From the NCBI GenBank assembly GCA_031268215.1, contig JAIRXP010000057.1, positions 1 through 56,967 on the forward strand: 56,967 bases of DNA. The letters are read 5' to 3'. The first letter of the stretch is position 1, and the number at the start of each line of letters is the position of its first letter. The notes beneath the pieces are model-generated. The model was not told where the DNA came from and did no database searches. It worked only from the letters and a program-made list of their open reading frames with translations. The stretch is from Bifidobacteriaceae bacterium. Lineage in GTDB: Bacteria; Actinomycetota; Actinomycetes; Actinomycetales; WQXJ01. Shown here one piece after another: positions 36,001-45,817 of the stretch. The position numbers and the translations under genes are program-made.

Positions 36001-37808
36001 CCAGCCCTGCTAGCGACAGCGGCCAGCCGGTGCCCCCGGCGGACTCTGCCGCACCCTCACCCGCCGTTTCCGCTTCGCCGGTCGCGCCGGAGGCAGAATC
36101 CCTACTGGTACCACCGGCGGAGGCCGCGATTGACGGCGAACCGCCGGAGCCGGTGCCAGAATCGACGCCGGAGGTGGCACTCGAATCATCGCCTAAACCC
36201 GTGGCTGGCCCGGCACCGGCTGGCCCGGCACCAGAACTGGCCGCGCCAGAGTCCACGCCTGCTGCGGAGGCTCCGGAACCGGGCCTGGCCGTAGCGGAGA
36301 GTCCGGAGCCCGGGAACGCCGAACCGGACACGGCTGAGCCCGGCAACGCAGAACCAGCCGTAGCTGTGGCCGTAACCGGCAGCACAGAACCGGACGCGGC
36401 AGACGCGGCCGACCCAACGGCATCGGGCAAGGCTGAACCAGCCCCGGCCAAGGCCGCCGTACCCCGCCCAGGCCCCGTGCCTCGGCCCGGACCACGGGGG
36501 GGCGCGCCAAAGGTCCACCCAGCCCCGGCCGCTCCACCGGCCCACGCTGAGAAGGACGTCGCCAAGGCGTCCGCGTGGGGGCGGGTCGACCCAGACGGCA
36601 CTGTGTTCGTCACCGAAGGCAAGGCGGAGCGCGTGGTTGGGCAGTTCCCTGGCGTGCCCGCCGCTGAGGCCCTAGCCCTGTACGCGAAGCGTTTCTTGGA
36701 CCTCGAAGCCCAGGTCAACCTGTTCGGGGCGAGGGTTGAGCAGCTCAGTCAGAAGGACATCGACCAGACTCTATCTACCCTCAAGCAGGCCCTGGCGGAG
36801 CCAGCCGCGGTGGGCGATCTGGAAGCACTGCGGGCCCGGTACCGAGAAGTCAAGGCTCACGCGGCGACCGTCCGCCAACGCCTCGAAACCGAGCGGGCGG
36901 AGGCCAGAGCCCAGGCCTTGGCCAGCCGCACCGCGCTAGTTGAGCAAGCTGAGGTGATCGCCGGACAGCATCCCGACCAGATCAACTGGAAGCGCGCCTC
37001 AACCGAACTGCGCGACATCCTCGACACCTGGCGCGAAGCGCAACGCAACGGCCCTAAGATCGACCGAACCACGGAAGATGAGCTGTGGCGGCGGTTCTCT
37101 CACGCGCGCACCGCCTTCGACCGCAAACGGCGCACCTTCTTCGCCGAACTTGATAAACGCCAGGGCGCCACCAAACTGGTCAAGGAACAGCTCGTCGCGG
37201 AAGCCGAAAAGCTCGCCGGCTCGCAGGACTGGGGAACTACCGGCCGCGCGTTCCGCGACCTGATGGACCGCTGGCGGGCCGCCGGCCGCATGGGCCGGCG
37301 AGATGACGACTCCCTTTGGGACCGATTCAAGGCGGCCCAAGACCAGTTCTTCAAGGCCCGTGATGCCCAGCACGCCGCTAACGACGCCGAGCGCGAGGCC
37401 AACTTGGAGGCCAAACTGGCAATTGTCGAAGAAGCGGAAAAGCTCCTGCCAGTCAAGGACATAGCGGCCGCTAAGGCCAAACTGCGCCTCCTAGAGGACC
37501 GCTGGGATGCCGTTGGCCATGTCCCCCGGCGCGACCAAGATCGCGTTGAGGCACGCATGAAGGCAGTTGAGGATGCTGTCCGGTCGGAAGAGGACCGCAA
37601 TTGGCGAAAGTCGAATCCCGAGACTATAGCCCGCATGGAATCCATGACCAGCCAACTCGAAGCGGTGATCGCAGGCCTAGAGCGAAAGCTCGCCAAGGTC
37701 GAAGCGGCCGGCGATGAAACCTCAATCGCCGCCCTTAAGGAGGACCTCAAGGCACGCAAGCAGATGCTGGATAACTTGCGTTCTTCGGCCGAACGCGGCT
37801 GGGAATAG
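35997..37808 (+). CDS. DUF349 protein with a long Ala/Pro/Glu-rich N-terminus
   Basis: This 603-residue protein starts with GTG overlapping the cyclophilin stop. Residues 1-185 are low-complexity Ala/Pro/Glu/Ser sequence with imprecise EPGNAEP-type repeats and a PRPGPVPRPGPRGGAP stretch; no membrane segment is seen. From about 190 come several DUF349-type helical repeats: WGRVDPDGTVFVTEGKAERVVGQFP, then RASTELRDILDTWREAQRNGPKIDRTTEDELWRRFSHAR and DLMDRWRAAGRMGRRDDDSLWDRFKAAQDQFF. The C-terminus is coiled coil. DUF349 proteins are linked to ribosome or RNA functions and often sit next to rel in actinobacteria. The function here is unproven. Confidence 0.85.
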   Translation: MTSPASDSGQPVPPADSAAPSPAVSASPVAPEAESLLVPPAEAAIDGEPPEPVPESTPEVALESSPKPVAGPAPAGPAPELAAPESTPAAEAPEPGLAVAESPEPGNAEPDTAEPGNAEPAVAVAVTGSTEPDAADAADPTASGKAEPAPAKAAVPRPGPVPRPGPRGGAPKVHPAPAAPPAHAEKDVAKASAWGRVDPDGTVFVTEGKAERVVGQFPGVPAAEALALYAKRFLDLEAQVNLFGARVEQLSQKDIDQTLSTLKQALAEPAAVGDLEALRARYREVKAHAATVRQRLETERAEARAQALASRTALVEQAEVIAGQHPDQINWKRASTELRDILDTWREAQRNGPKIDRTTEDELWRRFSHARTAFDRKRRTFFAELDKRQGATKLVKEQLVAEAEKLAGSQDWGTTGRAFRDLMDRWRAAGRMGRRDDDSLWDRFKAAQDQFFKARDAQHAANDAEREANLEAKLAIVEEAEKLLPVKDIAAAKAKLRLLEDRWDAVGHVPRRDQDRVEARMKAVEDAVRSEEDRNWRKSNPETIARMESMTSQLEAVIAGLERKLAKVEAAGDETSIAALKEDLKARKQMLDNLRSSAERGWE

Positions 37809-37823
37809 CGGTCCCCCGCTGGC

Positions 37824-37836
37824 CGGCGTGACGCCG
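37824..37836. terminator. Stem-loop between convergent DUF349 and rel genes
   Basis: CGGCG (37824-37828) pairs with CGCCG (37832-37836) around TGA. It lies 15 bp past the DUF349 stop and 27 bp from the rel stop. It is short but well placed. Confidence 0.4.
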
Positions 37837-37863
37837 CCCGGCGCACCTTCCCCCAGCTTCGGT

Positions 37864-40161
37864 TCAGAGGTGTTGGCGCCCTGAGCCTGTGATGCGGTAG
37901 GCATCCAGTACACCGTCCACCCGGCGGATGGCGCTGAGAACAGCGTCCAGGTGGGAAGTGTCCGCCAACTCGAACACGAAACGGTTGATCGCTACCCGGT
38001 CTCTGGTGGTTGACACTTCCGCCGAAAGTATGTTGACATGCGCCTCGGAGAGTGCCTTCGTCACATCCGAGAGCAAGTGATGGCGATCCAACGCCTCTAC
38101 CTGAATCTGCACCAGATAAGCGCCTTGAGTGTGGTCCCGCCATTCGACATCGATAATCCGCTCAGGCGACTGCTTGCCCGCCTCGACCACATTCGCACAG
38201 TCCATCCAATGGACTGAAACACCTGAACCGCGGGTAACGAAGCCAATGACCTGATCACCCGGCACTGGCGTGCAGCAACGGGCCAACTTGACCCAAACAT
38301 CATCCAGGCCATGGACCACTATCCCTGGGTCGCCGCTGGCGCCAGCCAGGGCTATTCGGGGCGAAATGCCGGGACGGGAAACCTCAACTATGTCCTCTTC
38401 GTTGCCGGCTTCCCCGCCTAAAGACGCGACCAGCTTCTTGACCATTGAATGAGCCGAATAACGCCCCTGACCCACGGCCGCGTAAAGGGCGGACACGTCC
38501 TGGAAACGCAGCTCGTTGGCCAGGGCCAACAAGGCCTCATGTGTCATCAACCGCTGGATCGGCAAGTTCTGCTTGCGCATCTCCTTGGCAATCTGGTTCT
38601 TGCCCTGCTCGACGGTCTCCTCGCGGCGCTCCTTACTGAACCACTGCCTGATCTTGTTACGGGCTCGAGGTGACTTAACGAACACCAGCCAATCGCGCGA
38701 AGGCCCCTGACCAGGGGTTTTGGACGTGAAGATCTCCACCACGTCCCCCGTTTGCAACTCCGTGTCCAGCGCCACCAGGCGCGAGTTGACTCGCGCACCA
38801 ACCGTCCGGTGGCCAACCTCGGTGTGGACGGCGTAGGCGAAATCGACTGGTGTCGCACCCGACGGCAGGGCCAGGACATCGCCCTTCGGCGTGAAGACGT
38901 AAACCTCCGCCTGGCCAATCTCATAACGCAGTGAATCGAGGAACTCCCCCGGATCCTGGGTTTCGCGTTGCCATTCAACTAACTGGCGCAGCCATTCCAT
39001 TTCCGTTGAACTGTTGGCGCTCGTGGCGCCGCTGGCGCCTTCCTTGTACTTCCAGTGGGCGGCCACGCCGTATTCGCTGCGCCGGTGCATGTCATGGGTG
39101 CGGATCTGGATTTCGACGGCCTTGCCAGAGGGCCCAATCACCGTGGTATGCAGCGACTGGTACATGTTGAACTTGGGCCGAGCTATATAGTCCTTGAACC
39201 TTCCAGGCACCGGATTCCAACGGGCATGGACCGCGCCCAGCGCGGCATAGCAATCGCGCACGGTATCTACCAGAATCCGTACACCGACTAGATCGTAGAT
39301 ATCCGCCAGATCACGACCCCGGACAATCATCTTCTGGTAAATGGAATAGTAGTGTTTGGGCCGTCCCGTCACCACGCCTTTGATCTTGTTAGTCCGCAAG
39401 TCGGCTTTCACCTGCTCCGCCACCACCCGGAGGTATTCGTCGCGGGCGGGCGACCGCTCTGCCACCACCCTGACAACCTCTTCGTAGACCCGTGGGTGGA
39501 GAGTGGCGAAAGACAGATCCTCCAGTTCCCACTTGATCGTGTTCATGCCCAAGCGATGCGCCAGCGGCGCGTAGATCTCCAATGTCTCCCGGGCTTTTCG
39601 TTCCGCCGAATCAGCCGAAACATACTTCCAGGTCCGGGCGTTGTGCAGGCGATCAGCCAGTTTGATGAGCAGCACCCTGATGTCTTTGGCGGTCGCCACA
39701 ACCATCTTGCGGACAGTCTCGGCTTGCGCCGCCTCACCGTAAGTGACCTTGTCAAGTTTGGTCACGCCATCGACCAGTTGAGCGATTTCCTCGCTGAAGT
39801 CCCGCCGCAGCTCCGGCAGAGAGTAGGGCGTGTCTTCGACCGTATCGTGAAGCAGCGCGGCAGCCAGGGTCGATTCCGTCATACCGAGTTCGGCCAGGAT
39901 CGTCGCCACTGCCACGGGATGGGTCATGTACGGCTCGCCACTGTCCCGGGTTTGCCCGTCGTGGACCCTCTCCGCGACGGCGTAGGCCCGTTCAACCAAT
40001 TCCGTGGAGGACTTTGGATGCGAGGTCCGCAGCCCCGCCAGCACTGGTTCGAGCGCCTCTGGGGTGGTTTGATGGGTACGGAATCCCGGCAACCAAGACA
40101 ACGGGCCGCTGTGCGCGCCGGGGTCCGCCGGTGGTCTGGGTGTGGCGCTGGCATCCGTCAT
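37864..40161 (-). CDS. rel: Bifunctional (p)ppGpp synthetase/hydrolase
   Basis: This 765-residue stringent-response enzyme has an intact hydrolase HD domain: MTHPVAVATILAELGM then LLHDTVEDTPYS near residue 90. An intact synthetase domain follows, with RPKHYYSIYQKM, GVRILVDTVRDCYAALG and YQSLHTTVIG. The TGS domain starts near residue 415 with VYVFTPKGDVLALPSGATPVDFAYAVH. An ACT domain ends the protein. Length is normal for actinobacterial Rel. Transcription comes from the apt side. The gap to apt (158 bp) shows no gene. Confidence 0.96.
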   Translation of the reverse strand: MTDASATPRPPADPGAHSGPLSWLPGFRTHQTTPEALEPVLAGLRTSHPKSSTELVERAYAVAERVHDGQTRDSGEPYMTHPVAVATILAELGMTESTLAAALLHDTVEDTPYSLPELRRDFSEEIAQLVDGVTKLDKVTYGEAAQAETVRKMVVATAKDIRVLLIKLADRLHNARTWKYVSADSAERKARETLEIYAPLAHRLGMNTIKWELEDLSFATLHPRVYEEVVRVVAERSPARDEYLRVVAEQVKADLRTNKIKGVVTGRPKHYYSIYQKMIVRGRDLADIYDLVGVRILVDTVRDCYAALGAVHARWNPVPGRFKDYIARPKFNMYQSLHTTVIGPSGKAVEIQIRTHDMHRRSEYGVAAHWKYKEGASGATSANSSTEMEWLRQLVEWQRETQDPGEFLDSLRYEIGQAEVYVFTPKGDVLALPSGATPVDFAYAVHTEVGHRTVGARVNSRLVALDTELQTGDVVEIFTSKTPGQGPSRDWLVFVKSPRARNKIRQWFSKERREETVEQGKNQIAKEMRKQNLPIQRLMTHEALLALANELRFQDVSALYAAVGQGRYSAHSMVKKLVASLGGEAGNEEDIVEVSRPGISPRIALAGASGDPGIVVHGLDDVWVKLARCCTPVPGDQVIGFVTRGSGVSVHWMDCANVVEAGKQSPERIIDVEWRDHTQGAYLVQIQVEALDRHHLLSDVTKALSEAHVNILSAEVSTTRDRVAINRFVFELADTSHLDAVLSAIRRVDGVLDAYRITGSGRQHL

Positions 40162-40319
40162 GGCCCAATTCTAGGGCCGCCCAGGCAACCGCCGCGCCCC
40201 GCCGCTGGTCGCCGGCCGCTGTCGGAGGCCACGACGCGGGCGGCATCGGGCACCAGGGGCCAAACTGACACGAACTCGATGGCGGCTGGAACAGCCGGAA
40301 CCGAAGGACGCGAACGGAG

Positions 40320-40871
40320 TCAAACGGTCCAGACGCACTCAAGGTCACGGCCAGGCAGCTTCGCCCGGCCCCCCAAGTAGGCCAGCTCAACCAGAAAGCT
40401 CATCCCAATCACGTTAGCGCCAGCCCGTTCCAGCAGATCGGCCGCCGCGGCGGCCGTGCCACCGGTGGCCAGAATGTCATCCATGATGACCACACGGGTA
40501 TTCGGTCGAATGGCGTCCTCATGCATTTCCAAGGCTGCCTCGCCGTACTCCAGCGCGTAAGACTCTCGCAGAGTCACACCGGGCAACTTCCCAGGTTTAC
40601 GCAATGGCACAAACCCAAGTCCGGCTTGGAAGGCCGCCGGGGCGGCCAAAATGAAACCGCGAGCCTCAATCCCCACGACCAGTTCGCTGCCGACTCGCTC
40701 AAGGAAGTCCGCCAAGTATTCAATAACCTGCCCAAAGGCATACGAATCCGCCAACAGCGGGGTGATGTCCTTGAACATCACCCCAGGCTGCGGGAAGTCC
40801 GGAATGTCCCGGCAATGGGTCTCAACCAGGTCACGAACACCTTCTGGCGAGATCGCGGTCACGGAAGTCAC
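40320..40871 (-). CDS. apt: Adenine phosphoribosyltransferase
   Basis: This 183-residue purine-salvage enzyme makes AMP from adenine and PRPP. The PRPP-binding motif is VVIMDDILATGGTA. FPQPGVMFKDITPLL and IEARGFILAAP are the other hallmarks. GTG 40871 overlaps the secF stop by 4 bp, an actinobacterial secDF-apt-rel arrangement. It lies upstream of rel on the same strand. Confidence 0.95.
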   Translation of the reverse strand: MTSVTAISPEGVRDLVETHCRDIPDFPQPGVMFKDITPLLADSYAFGQVIEYLADFLERVGSELVVGIEARGFILAAPAAFQAGLGFVPLRKPGKLPGVTLRESYALEYGEAALEMHEDAIRPNTRVVIMDDILATGGTAAAAADLLERAGANVIGMSFLVELAYLGGRAKLPGRDLECVWTV

Positions 40872-41971
40872 CTATCGGCGCGAGTCTTGCGCCGTGGCTG
40901 CGCCGCGTGGCCTTGATGCTCGCCCGCCTTGAGCGCCCCAATTCCGGACAACGCAGCCATCCCAAGGCCGCTCTCTTCGCCCGCGGCCACGGCGGCCGCC
41001 CGCTTGGCCAGCACCCGCCGGGAGTGATCCCGGATCGAAGGCTGGGTGTTGCGCAACGCCACTTCGAGTGGCGTGGCCAGGAAGATCGAAGAATAGGTTC
41101 CCGCAGCCATACCAACGAACAGCGCCAGCGAAATGTCCTGCAAGGAGGACGGCCCAAGCAGCGCCAGGCCAATGAACAAGATGGCTCCCACCGGCAGCAA
41201 CGCCACCACTGAAGTGTTGATGGACCGCACCATTGTCTGGTTGACGGCCAAGTTGGCCGCCTCACCATAGGTGTACTGCGATTGGTCCAGCACACCATCG
41301 GTGTTCTCACGGACTTTATCGAACACCACCACAGTGTCATACATCGAGTAGCCCAAGACTGTCAGGAACCCGATCAGCGTCGCTGGAGTCACCTCGAAAC
41401 CGACCGCCGCATACACACCAATGGTCACTACCAGGTCGTGGATCAGGGCGGTGATCGCTGAGACAGCCATAGCCCAGTTCCGGAAATACATGACCATGGC
41501 AACAGCCACCAACGCCAGGAAGACGACCGATCCGCGCAGGGCTTTGCCTGACACATCAGACCCCCAGGAGGCCGCTACCGTCTGGTTCGAGACTTCATCG
41601 ACTTCGACATCATATGATTCGGCCAAACCCTGGCGGATGCTCTGGGTCTCATCAGAGGAAATCTTGCCGACCTGAATCCGCACACCACCGCCGCCAAGGG
41701 ATGTGACCTTGGGGGCCGAATCACCGCCCAACACGTCATGTACCACATCGATGGCCGGCCCTTGGTCCACTGAGGAGGTACCGGTAACCCGGAACTCGGC
41801 TCCGCCAACGAACTCCATGCCGAGCTGAAGGCCCGGCTTGAACAGCAGCACAGTGCAAGCTGCCAACACGACGACCGCCACCGTTAGCCAGATCGCGATC
41901 TTTGGGACCACCGAATAGGACCGGCGCCCCGTATACAAGTCGTTACCCCATTGAGCGAAGCCGCTAGCCAT
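40868..41971 (-). CDS. secF: Protein translocase subunit SecF
   Basis: This 367-residue subunit of the SecDF complex uses proton flow to pull exported proteins. The first helix is at about 25-48. The motif GLQLGMEFVGGAEFRVTG, then GVYAAVGFEVTPATLIGFLTVLGYSMYDTVVVFDKVREN (the SecF signature), and the final helices are visible. ATG 41971 is chosen because GGAG sits about 10 nt upstream; the longer frame (41992) starts inside that ribosome site. It overlaps the secD stop by 8 bp. The C-terminal 60 residues are charged. Confidence 0.95.
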   Translation of the reverse strand: MASGFAQWGNDLYTGRRSYSVVPKIAIWLTVAVVVLAACTVLLFKPGLQLGMEFVGGAEFRVTGTSSVDQGPAIDVVHDVLGGDSAPKVTSLGGGGVRIQVGKISSDETQSIRQGLAESYDVEVDEVSNQTVAASWGSDVSGKALRGSVVFLALVAVAMVMYFRNWAMAVSAITALIHDLVVTIGVYAAVGFEVTPATLIGFLTVLGYSMYDTVVVFDKVRENTDGVLDQSQYTYGEAANLAVNQTMVRSINTSVVALLPVGAILFIGLALLGPSSLQDISLALFVGMAAGTYSSIFLATPLEVALRNTQPSIRDHSRRVLAKRAAAVAAGEESGLGMAALSGIGALKAGEHQGHAAQPRRKTRADR

Positions 41972-44210
41972 CTTGACCGTCTCCTTCCTCATCAGAGCCG
42001 GCGGTTCGCTCCCGCTGCGCCGCTTGGCGCTTGCGTTCCGCGATCGACAGGCCGCTCTCCCCCGCTACCCGTTCTGGGGCTTTCAGTTTCCGGGCCGGCT
42101 TGGCTTTGGCTTTAGTGGTGGTGCCCGATGCCGTCCCCGCCGTCACGACCTCACCGTCTGGTTCGCTTGGCTCGCCGTCATCATCATCTAAGCCATCAGC
42201 GTCACCCAGACCGTCCACATCCAGGTCTTGCCCGGCATCAGCGCCAACCGTCGGTGGCGCACTAGACACCACGGACACCCGACCCCGCCCGGCATACCGA
42301 ACCGCCCCCGGCGCGCCCAAACGGTAGGGGTCCAGCCCAGACCAAGGATGGCCGTCCGCCCAGAAACGCAACCGGCTGAGCAGCAGGATCATTGGATGGG
42401 TGAACAGCATCACCACGACCAAGTCCATGACGGTGGTCAAACCAAGGGTGAACGCGAAACCGCGGACGCCGCCCACCGCCACCATATAGAGCACAACCGC
42501 AGCGATGAAGTTCACCGCATCCGACGCCAGAATGGTGCGCCGGGCCCTCAGCCAGGCCAGATCCACGGCCTGCGCCAGCGGACGGCCCACCCGCAGTTCA
42601 TCGCGGATGCGCTCGAAATAGACAATGAACGAGTCCGCAGTAATACCGATCGCGACAATCATGCCCGCCACGCCAGCCAGCGAGAGCCGGTATCCCTGAA
42701 GCCAGCCAAGCAACACAATTGTCCCGTAAGACACGCCAATCGCCAGAATCAAGGACAAAACCGTGACCACGGACAGAGCCCGGTACTGACCAAAGGAATA
42801 GATCGCCACCAAGATGAGGCCCACCAGCCCGGCCCACAAGCCGATCCGGAGCTGATCCGAACCGGCGGTGGCGGAAATCTGATCCTGCGACTCAACGTTG
42901 AAGTTGATTGGCAGTGAACCGAACGAAAGCTGATCCGCCAGAGTCTTGGAGCTTTGCTGAGTGAAGCTGCCGGAAATCTGGGCTGTGCCGGTCAAAATCG
43001 GATCGGAACAGACTTCGGGAGCCGAGATTACGACATCGTCCAAAACGATTGCGAACTGCCGCTTCGGGTCTTGCGCGTTGGCCTTACAGGCAGCATCAAG
43101 TTTGGTGGTCACAGCGCCGAACTGTTTGCCGCCAGCCGAGTTGAACTCGATGTCCACGATCCACTGACCGGTCGTGTTGCCCTGCTGGGTGGTCCCCATG
43201 GCGTTGCCCGCCCGTTTCAACTCCGATCCCTGAACCATGACCGGACCCAGGATGTACGCGGCCTGGCCGGAATCATCGCAGGTGACCAGCGGCCTGTCTG
43301 GATCCGAGGGAGCGTTACCCCGGGAAGAACCGACCATGTCACAGTTAATGGTTTCCGCCACCGTTTGGGCCTTGGCCGCTTCCTCGCTCAGACCCTGAGA
43401 GGTCTTTTGCGCGACTGTCGATTCGGCGCCCTCTAAGACCTTGGCGTAATCATGGGCAATCGCCCCGTAAACGATCACCTCGTCTAGCCCGTTGTCCAGC
43501 CGCGCCGTGTACGCCTCATCCGGCGGCACCGGCATGTTGCCGGTCGAAGCGTCAACCTTCGAGGTCGGCGTGGGAGCGGAAGTGGAAGGCGCCGCGCTGG
43601 CCGATGCCGTAGGGCTGGACTCCGAGTCAGGCGCTGTTTCGGGGGTGGTGCCTTCCTCGGCTCCTTCCTCACCGGGCGGCGTTTCGCCTTCCGGCGTTTG
43701 GCCTTCTTGGGCCGGGTCTAGCGTGGCCTCCGAAGCGCTGGGAGTGGGTGAAGGGCTGTAGGACGGATTCGGGTAATAGCGAGTTGACCAGGCGTCTTGC
43801 TGCGCGGGCGTGGCGCCCGCGACGTACAGGACCGTCCGGAAAGTCATCTTCGCCGATTTAGTTACCAAGTCCAGGTCATCCTGGCTGGGATTGCCGGGGA
43901 TCGACACGACTATGTTCGAGGTACCCTGGCGGGCGATTTCCGCCTCGGCCACGCCGGATGAGTCCACCCGGGAGCGGATGATCTCAATCGCCTGATCGAT
44001 CTGTTCGGCGGTGACCTGTACGTTGGATTCTGAGGCTTGGGGAGTCAAGACCAGTTGGGTCCCGCCTTCCAGGTCAAGCGCGAACTTAGGCAGAAAGCCG
44101 GTCTTGCCAGCGACCGAGCCAATTCCGATTGATCCGAATAAGGCGATCACTAGCACAGCGAGCGCTAGCAGCGTCCGGCCCGGCCGGGCTTTTCGTGAGT
44201 GTGTTGCCAC
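41964..44210 (-). CDS. secD: Protein translocase subunit SecD
   Basis: This 748-residue partner of SecF has six membrane helices. FALDLEGGTQLVLTP follows the first helix. The extracytoplasmic domain P1 carries a long insert at about 145-235 rich in Ser, Thr, Pro, Glu and Ala, as in other actinobacterial SecD proteins. The SecD signature SLAGVAGMIVAIGITADSFIVYFERIRDE and the final helices follow. The C-terminal tail of about 100 residues is acidic, then basic. It starts with GTG behind GGAAGAAG. It overlaps secF. Confidence 0.94.
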   Translation of the reverse strand: MATHSRKARPGRTLLALAVLVIALFGSIGIGSVAGKTGFLPKFALDLEGGTQLVLTPQASESNVQVTAEQIDQAIEIIRSRVDSSGVAEAEIARQGTSNIVVSIPGNPSQDDLDLVTKSAKMTFRTVLYVAGATPAQQDAWSTRYYPNPSYSPSPTPSASEATLDPAQEGQTPEGETPPGEEGAEEGTTPETAPDSESSPTASASAAPSTSAPTPTSKVDASTGNMPVPPDEAYTARLDNGLDEVIVYGAIAHDYAKVLEGAESTVAQKTSQGLSEEAAKAQTVAETINCDMVGSSRGNAPSDPDRPLVTCDDSGQAAYILGPVMVQGSELKRAGNAMGTTQQGNTTGQWIVDIEFNSAGGKQFGAVTTKLDAACKANAQDPKRQFAIVLDDVVISAPEVCSDPILTGTAQISGSFTQQSSKTLADQLSFGSLPINFNVESQDQISATAGSDQLRIGLWAGLVGLILVAIYSFGQYRALSVVTVLSLILAIGVSYGTIVLLGWLQGYRLSLAGVAGMIVAIGITADSFIVYFERIRDELRVGRPLAQAVDLAWLRARRTILASDAVNFIAAVVLYMVAVGGVRGFAFTLGLTTVMDLVVVMLFTHPMILLLSRLRFWADGHPWSGLDPYRLGAPGAVRYAGRGRVSVVSSAPPTVGADAGQDLDVDGLGDADGLDDDDGEPSEPDGEVVTAGTASGTTTKAKAKPARKLKAPERVAGESGLSIAERKRQAAQRERTAGSDEEGDGQDG

Positions 44211-44257
44211 CAGTTTGCTTCTTCCTTGTTACTGAATTGCGGGGCGAGGTGAACGAT

Positions 44258-44719
44258 TCAGCTCCGCTTGCCTTCTGGCTCGTCTTCCTCTGGGCCGTCA
44301 GCGACCTCAAGGCCGGTTTCGCCGTCCGTGTCCGGAGCCGGCTCCACGCCGTCTTCCTCGACCGTCTCATCTTCATCAACCGGGTAGGGCGCCGTCAGCG
44401 CCTCCCACTCCTCATCTGGCACCAGCGACTTGATCGCCCGGCGCACATAGGCGGATTCGTCACCGCTGGGAGACATCAAAGTCACGACATCGCCTCGCAG
44501 CTCGGTGACCGTCCCGATCATGCCGCCAACGGTCATGACCCGCTGACCGGCTTCAAGCGACCGGCGGAAATCACCCTGTTCTTGCTGCTGCTTGCGGGTA
44601 CGACGGGACATGAACCACATCACCACGATCATCCCCGCCAAGAAGACCAGCATGACCACGTTCAAGCCATTCCCCGGCGCTGGATCAGCCGCCAGGTAGA
44701 CGGCACTGAGAATACTCAA
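44258..44719 (-). CDS. yajC: Preprotein translocase accessory subunit YajC
   Basis: This 153-residue protein has one N-terminal helix (VVMLVFLAGMIVVMWFMSRR), then LEAGQRVMTVGGMIGTVTELRGDVVTLM, the YajC core. The C-terminal 55 residues are a highly acidic tail, longer than the E. coli protein (110 residues). TTG 44719 is the start, with AGGAGTG upstream. It belongs to the yajC-secD-secF operon and follows ruvB on the same strand. Confidence 0.92.
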   Translation of the reverse strand: MSILSAVYLAADPAPGNGLNVVMLVFLAGMIVVMWFMSRRTRKQQQEQGDFRRSLEAGQRVMTVGGMIGTVTELRGDVVTLMSPSGDESAYVRRAIKSLVPDEEWEALTAPYPVDEDETVEEDGVEPAPDTDGETGLEVADGPEEDEPEGKRS

Positions 44720-44803
44720 CTAAAACACTCCTCAATCAGTGAGTTGCGAAAACGACATACGTCCGGGCCGAGTCTAGGGGACGCGGGCGCCCGGCGCATA
44801 CCC

Positions 44804-45817
44804 TCAAGGCGGAGGGTCGGCACCAAGGTGCGCATAAGCCTCCAACGTGGCCAGCCGGCCCCTGGGGGTTCGGGCGATCAGACCCTCCCGCAGCAGGAAT
44901 GGTTCGACCACCGTTTCAATGGTGTCGGGTTCCTCCCCCACGGCCGCCGCCAGTGTGGTCAGGCCGGCCGGTTGGCCAGCGAAACGCCGCACCAGCACCT
45001 CCAAGATGGCCCGGTCCAGCCGATCCAATCCGCGTTCGTCAACCTGGTAGACGGCTAGGGCCGCCAGTGCCGCGCCAATATCCGCCACACCAGAACCTCG
45101 CACTTCCGCCCAGTCCCGCACCCGCCGCAGCAACCGGTTCGCGATCCTCGGTGTCCCCCGCGAACGCGAGGCCACCTCACTGGCGGCCTCCGCGCTCACC
45201 TCCAGGTCCAGTAGCGCCGCTGAGCGGACAATCACCTGCTCCAGTTCGCTGGCCGAGTAGTAGTCAAGCTGGCCGGTGAAGCCGAAACGGTCACGCAATG
45301 GCGCCGGCAGCAGGCCGGCCCGAGTGGTCGCACCCACCACTGTGAAGGGCGGCAAGGTCAGGGGAATGGCGTTGGCCCCTGGACCCTTACCCACAACCAC
45401 GTCAACCCGGAAATCCTCCATCGCCACATAAAGCATCTCTTCGACCGGCCGGGCCAAGCGGTGGATCTCATCAACAAATAGGACCTCGCCCTCTTCCAGC
45501 GAGGTCAACACGGCCGCCAGATCCCCGGCGTGCTGGATGGCCGGCCCAGAAGTCACCCGCATTGAAACACCCAACTCTGCGGCGATGATCATGGACAAGG
45601 TGGTCTTCCCCAGTCCCGGCGGCCCCGACAACAGCACGTGATCCGGTGGCATCTGGCGGCCCTTGGCCGCCTCCAGGACCAGCGAAAGCTGTTCGCGGAC
45701 CACTCTCTGGCCTACAAACTCACCGAGGTTCTTGGGTCGTAAAGCGGCCTCAATCGCCCGTTCCGTGCCGGTGGCACCCGGCGCCAAGGCCTCCCGCGAT
45801 AACGGCTCGTCAGTCAT
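44804..45817 (-). CDS. ruvB: Holliday junction branch migration helicase RuvB
   Basis: This 337-residue AAA+ motor has Walker [12 protein letters not shown] and Walker [38 protein letters not shown] and [18 protein letters not shown] are family motifs. The winged-helix C-terminus contains [23 protein letters not shown] 45817 overlaps the ruvA stop by 4 bp. Confidence 0.96.
   Translation of the reverse strand: MTDEPLSREALAPGATGTERAIEAALRPKNLGEFVGQRVVREQLSLVLEAAKGRQMPPDHVLLSGPPGLGKTTLSMIIAAELGVSMRVTSGPAIQHAGDLAAVLTSLEEGEVLFVDEIHRLARPVEEMLYVAMEDFRVDVVVGKGPGANAIPLTLPPFTVVGATTRAGLLPAPLRDRFGFTGQLDYYSASELEQVIVRSAALLDLEVSAEAASEVASRSRGTPRIANRLLRRVRDWAEVRGSGVADIGAALAALAVYQVDERGLDRLDRAILEVLVRRFAGQPAGLTTLAAAVGEEPDTIETVVEPFLLREGLIARTPRGRLATLEAYAHLGADPPP

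Noticed and set aside
40162..40319. Gene between rel and apt
   Set aside because: The 158 bp gap has no open frame with a start and ribosome site on either strand.
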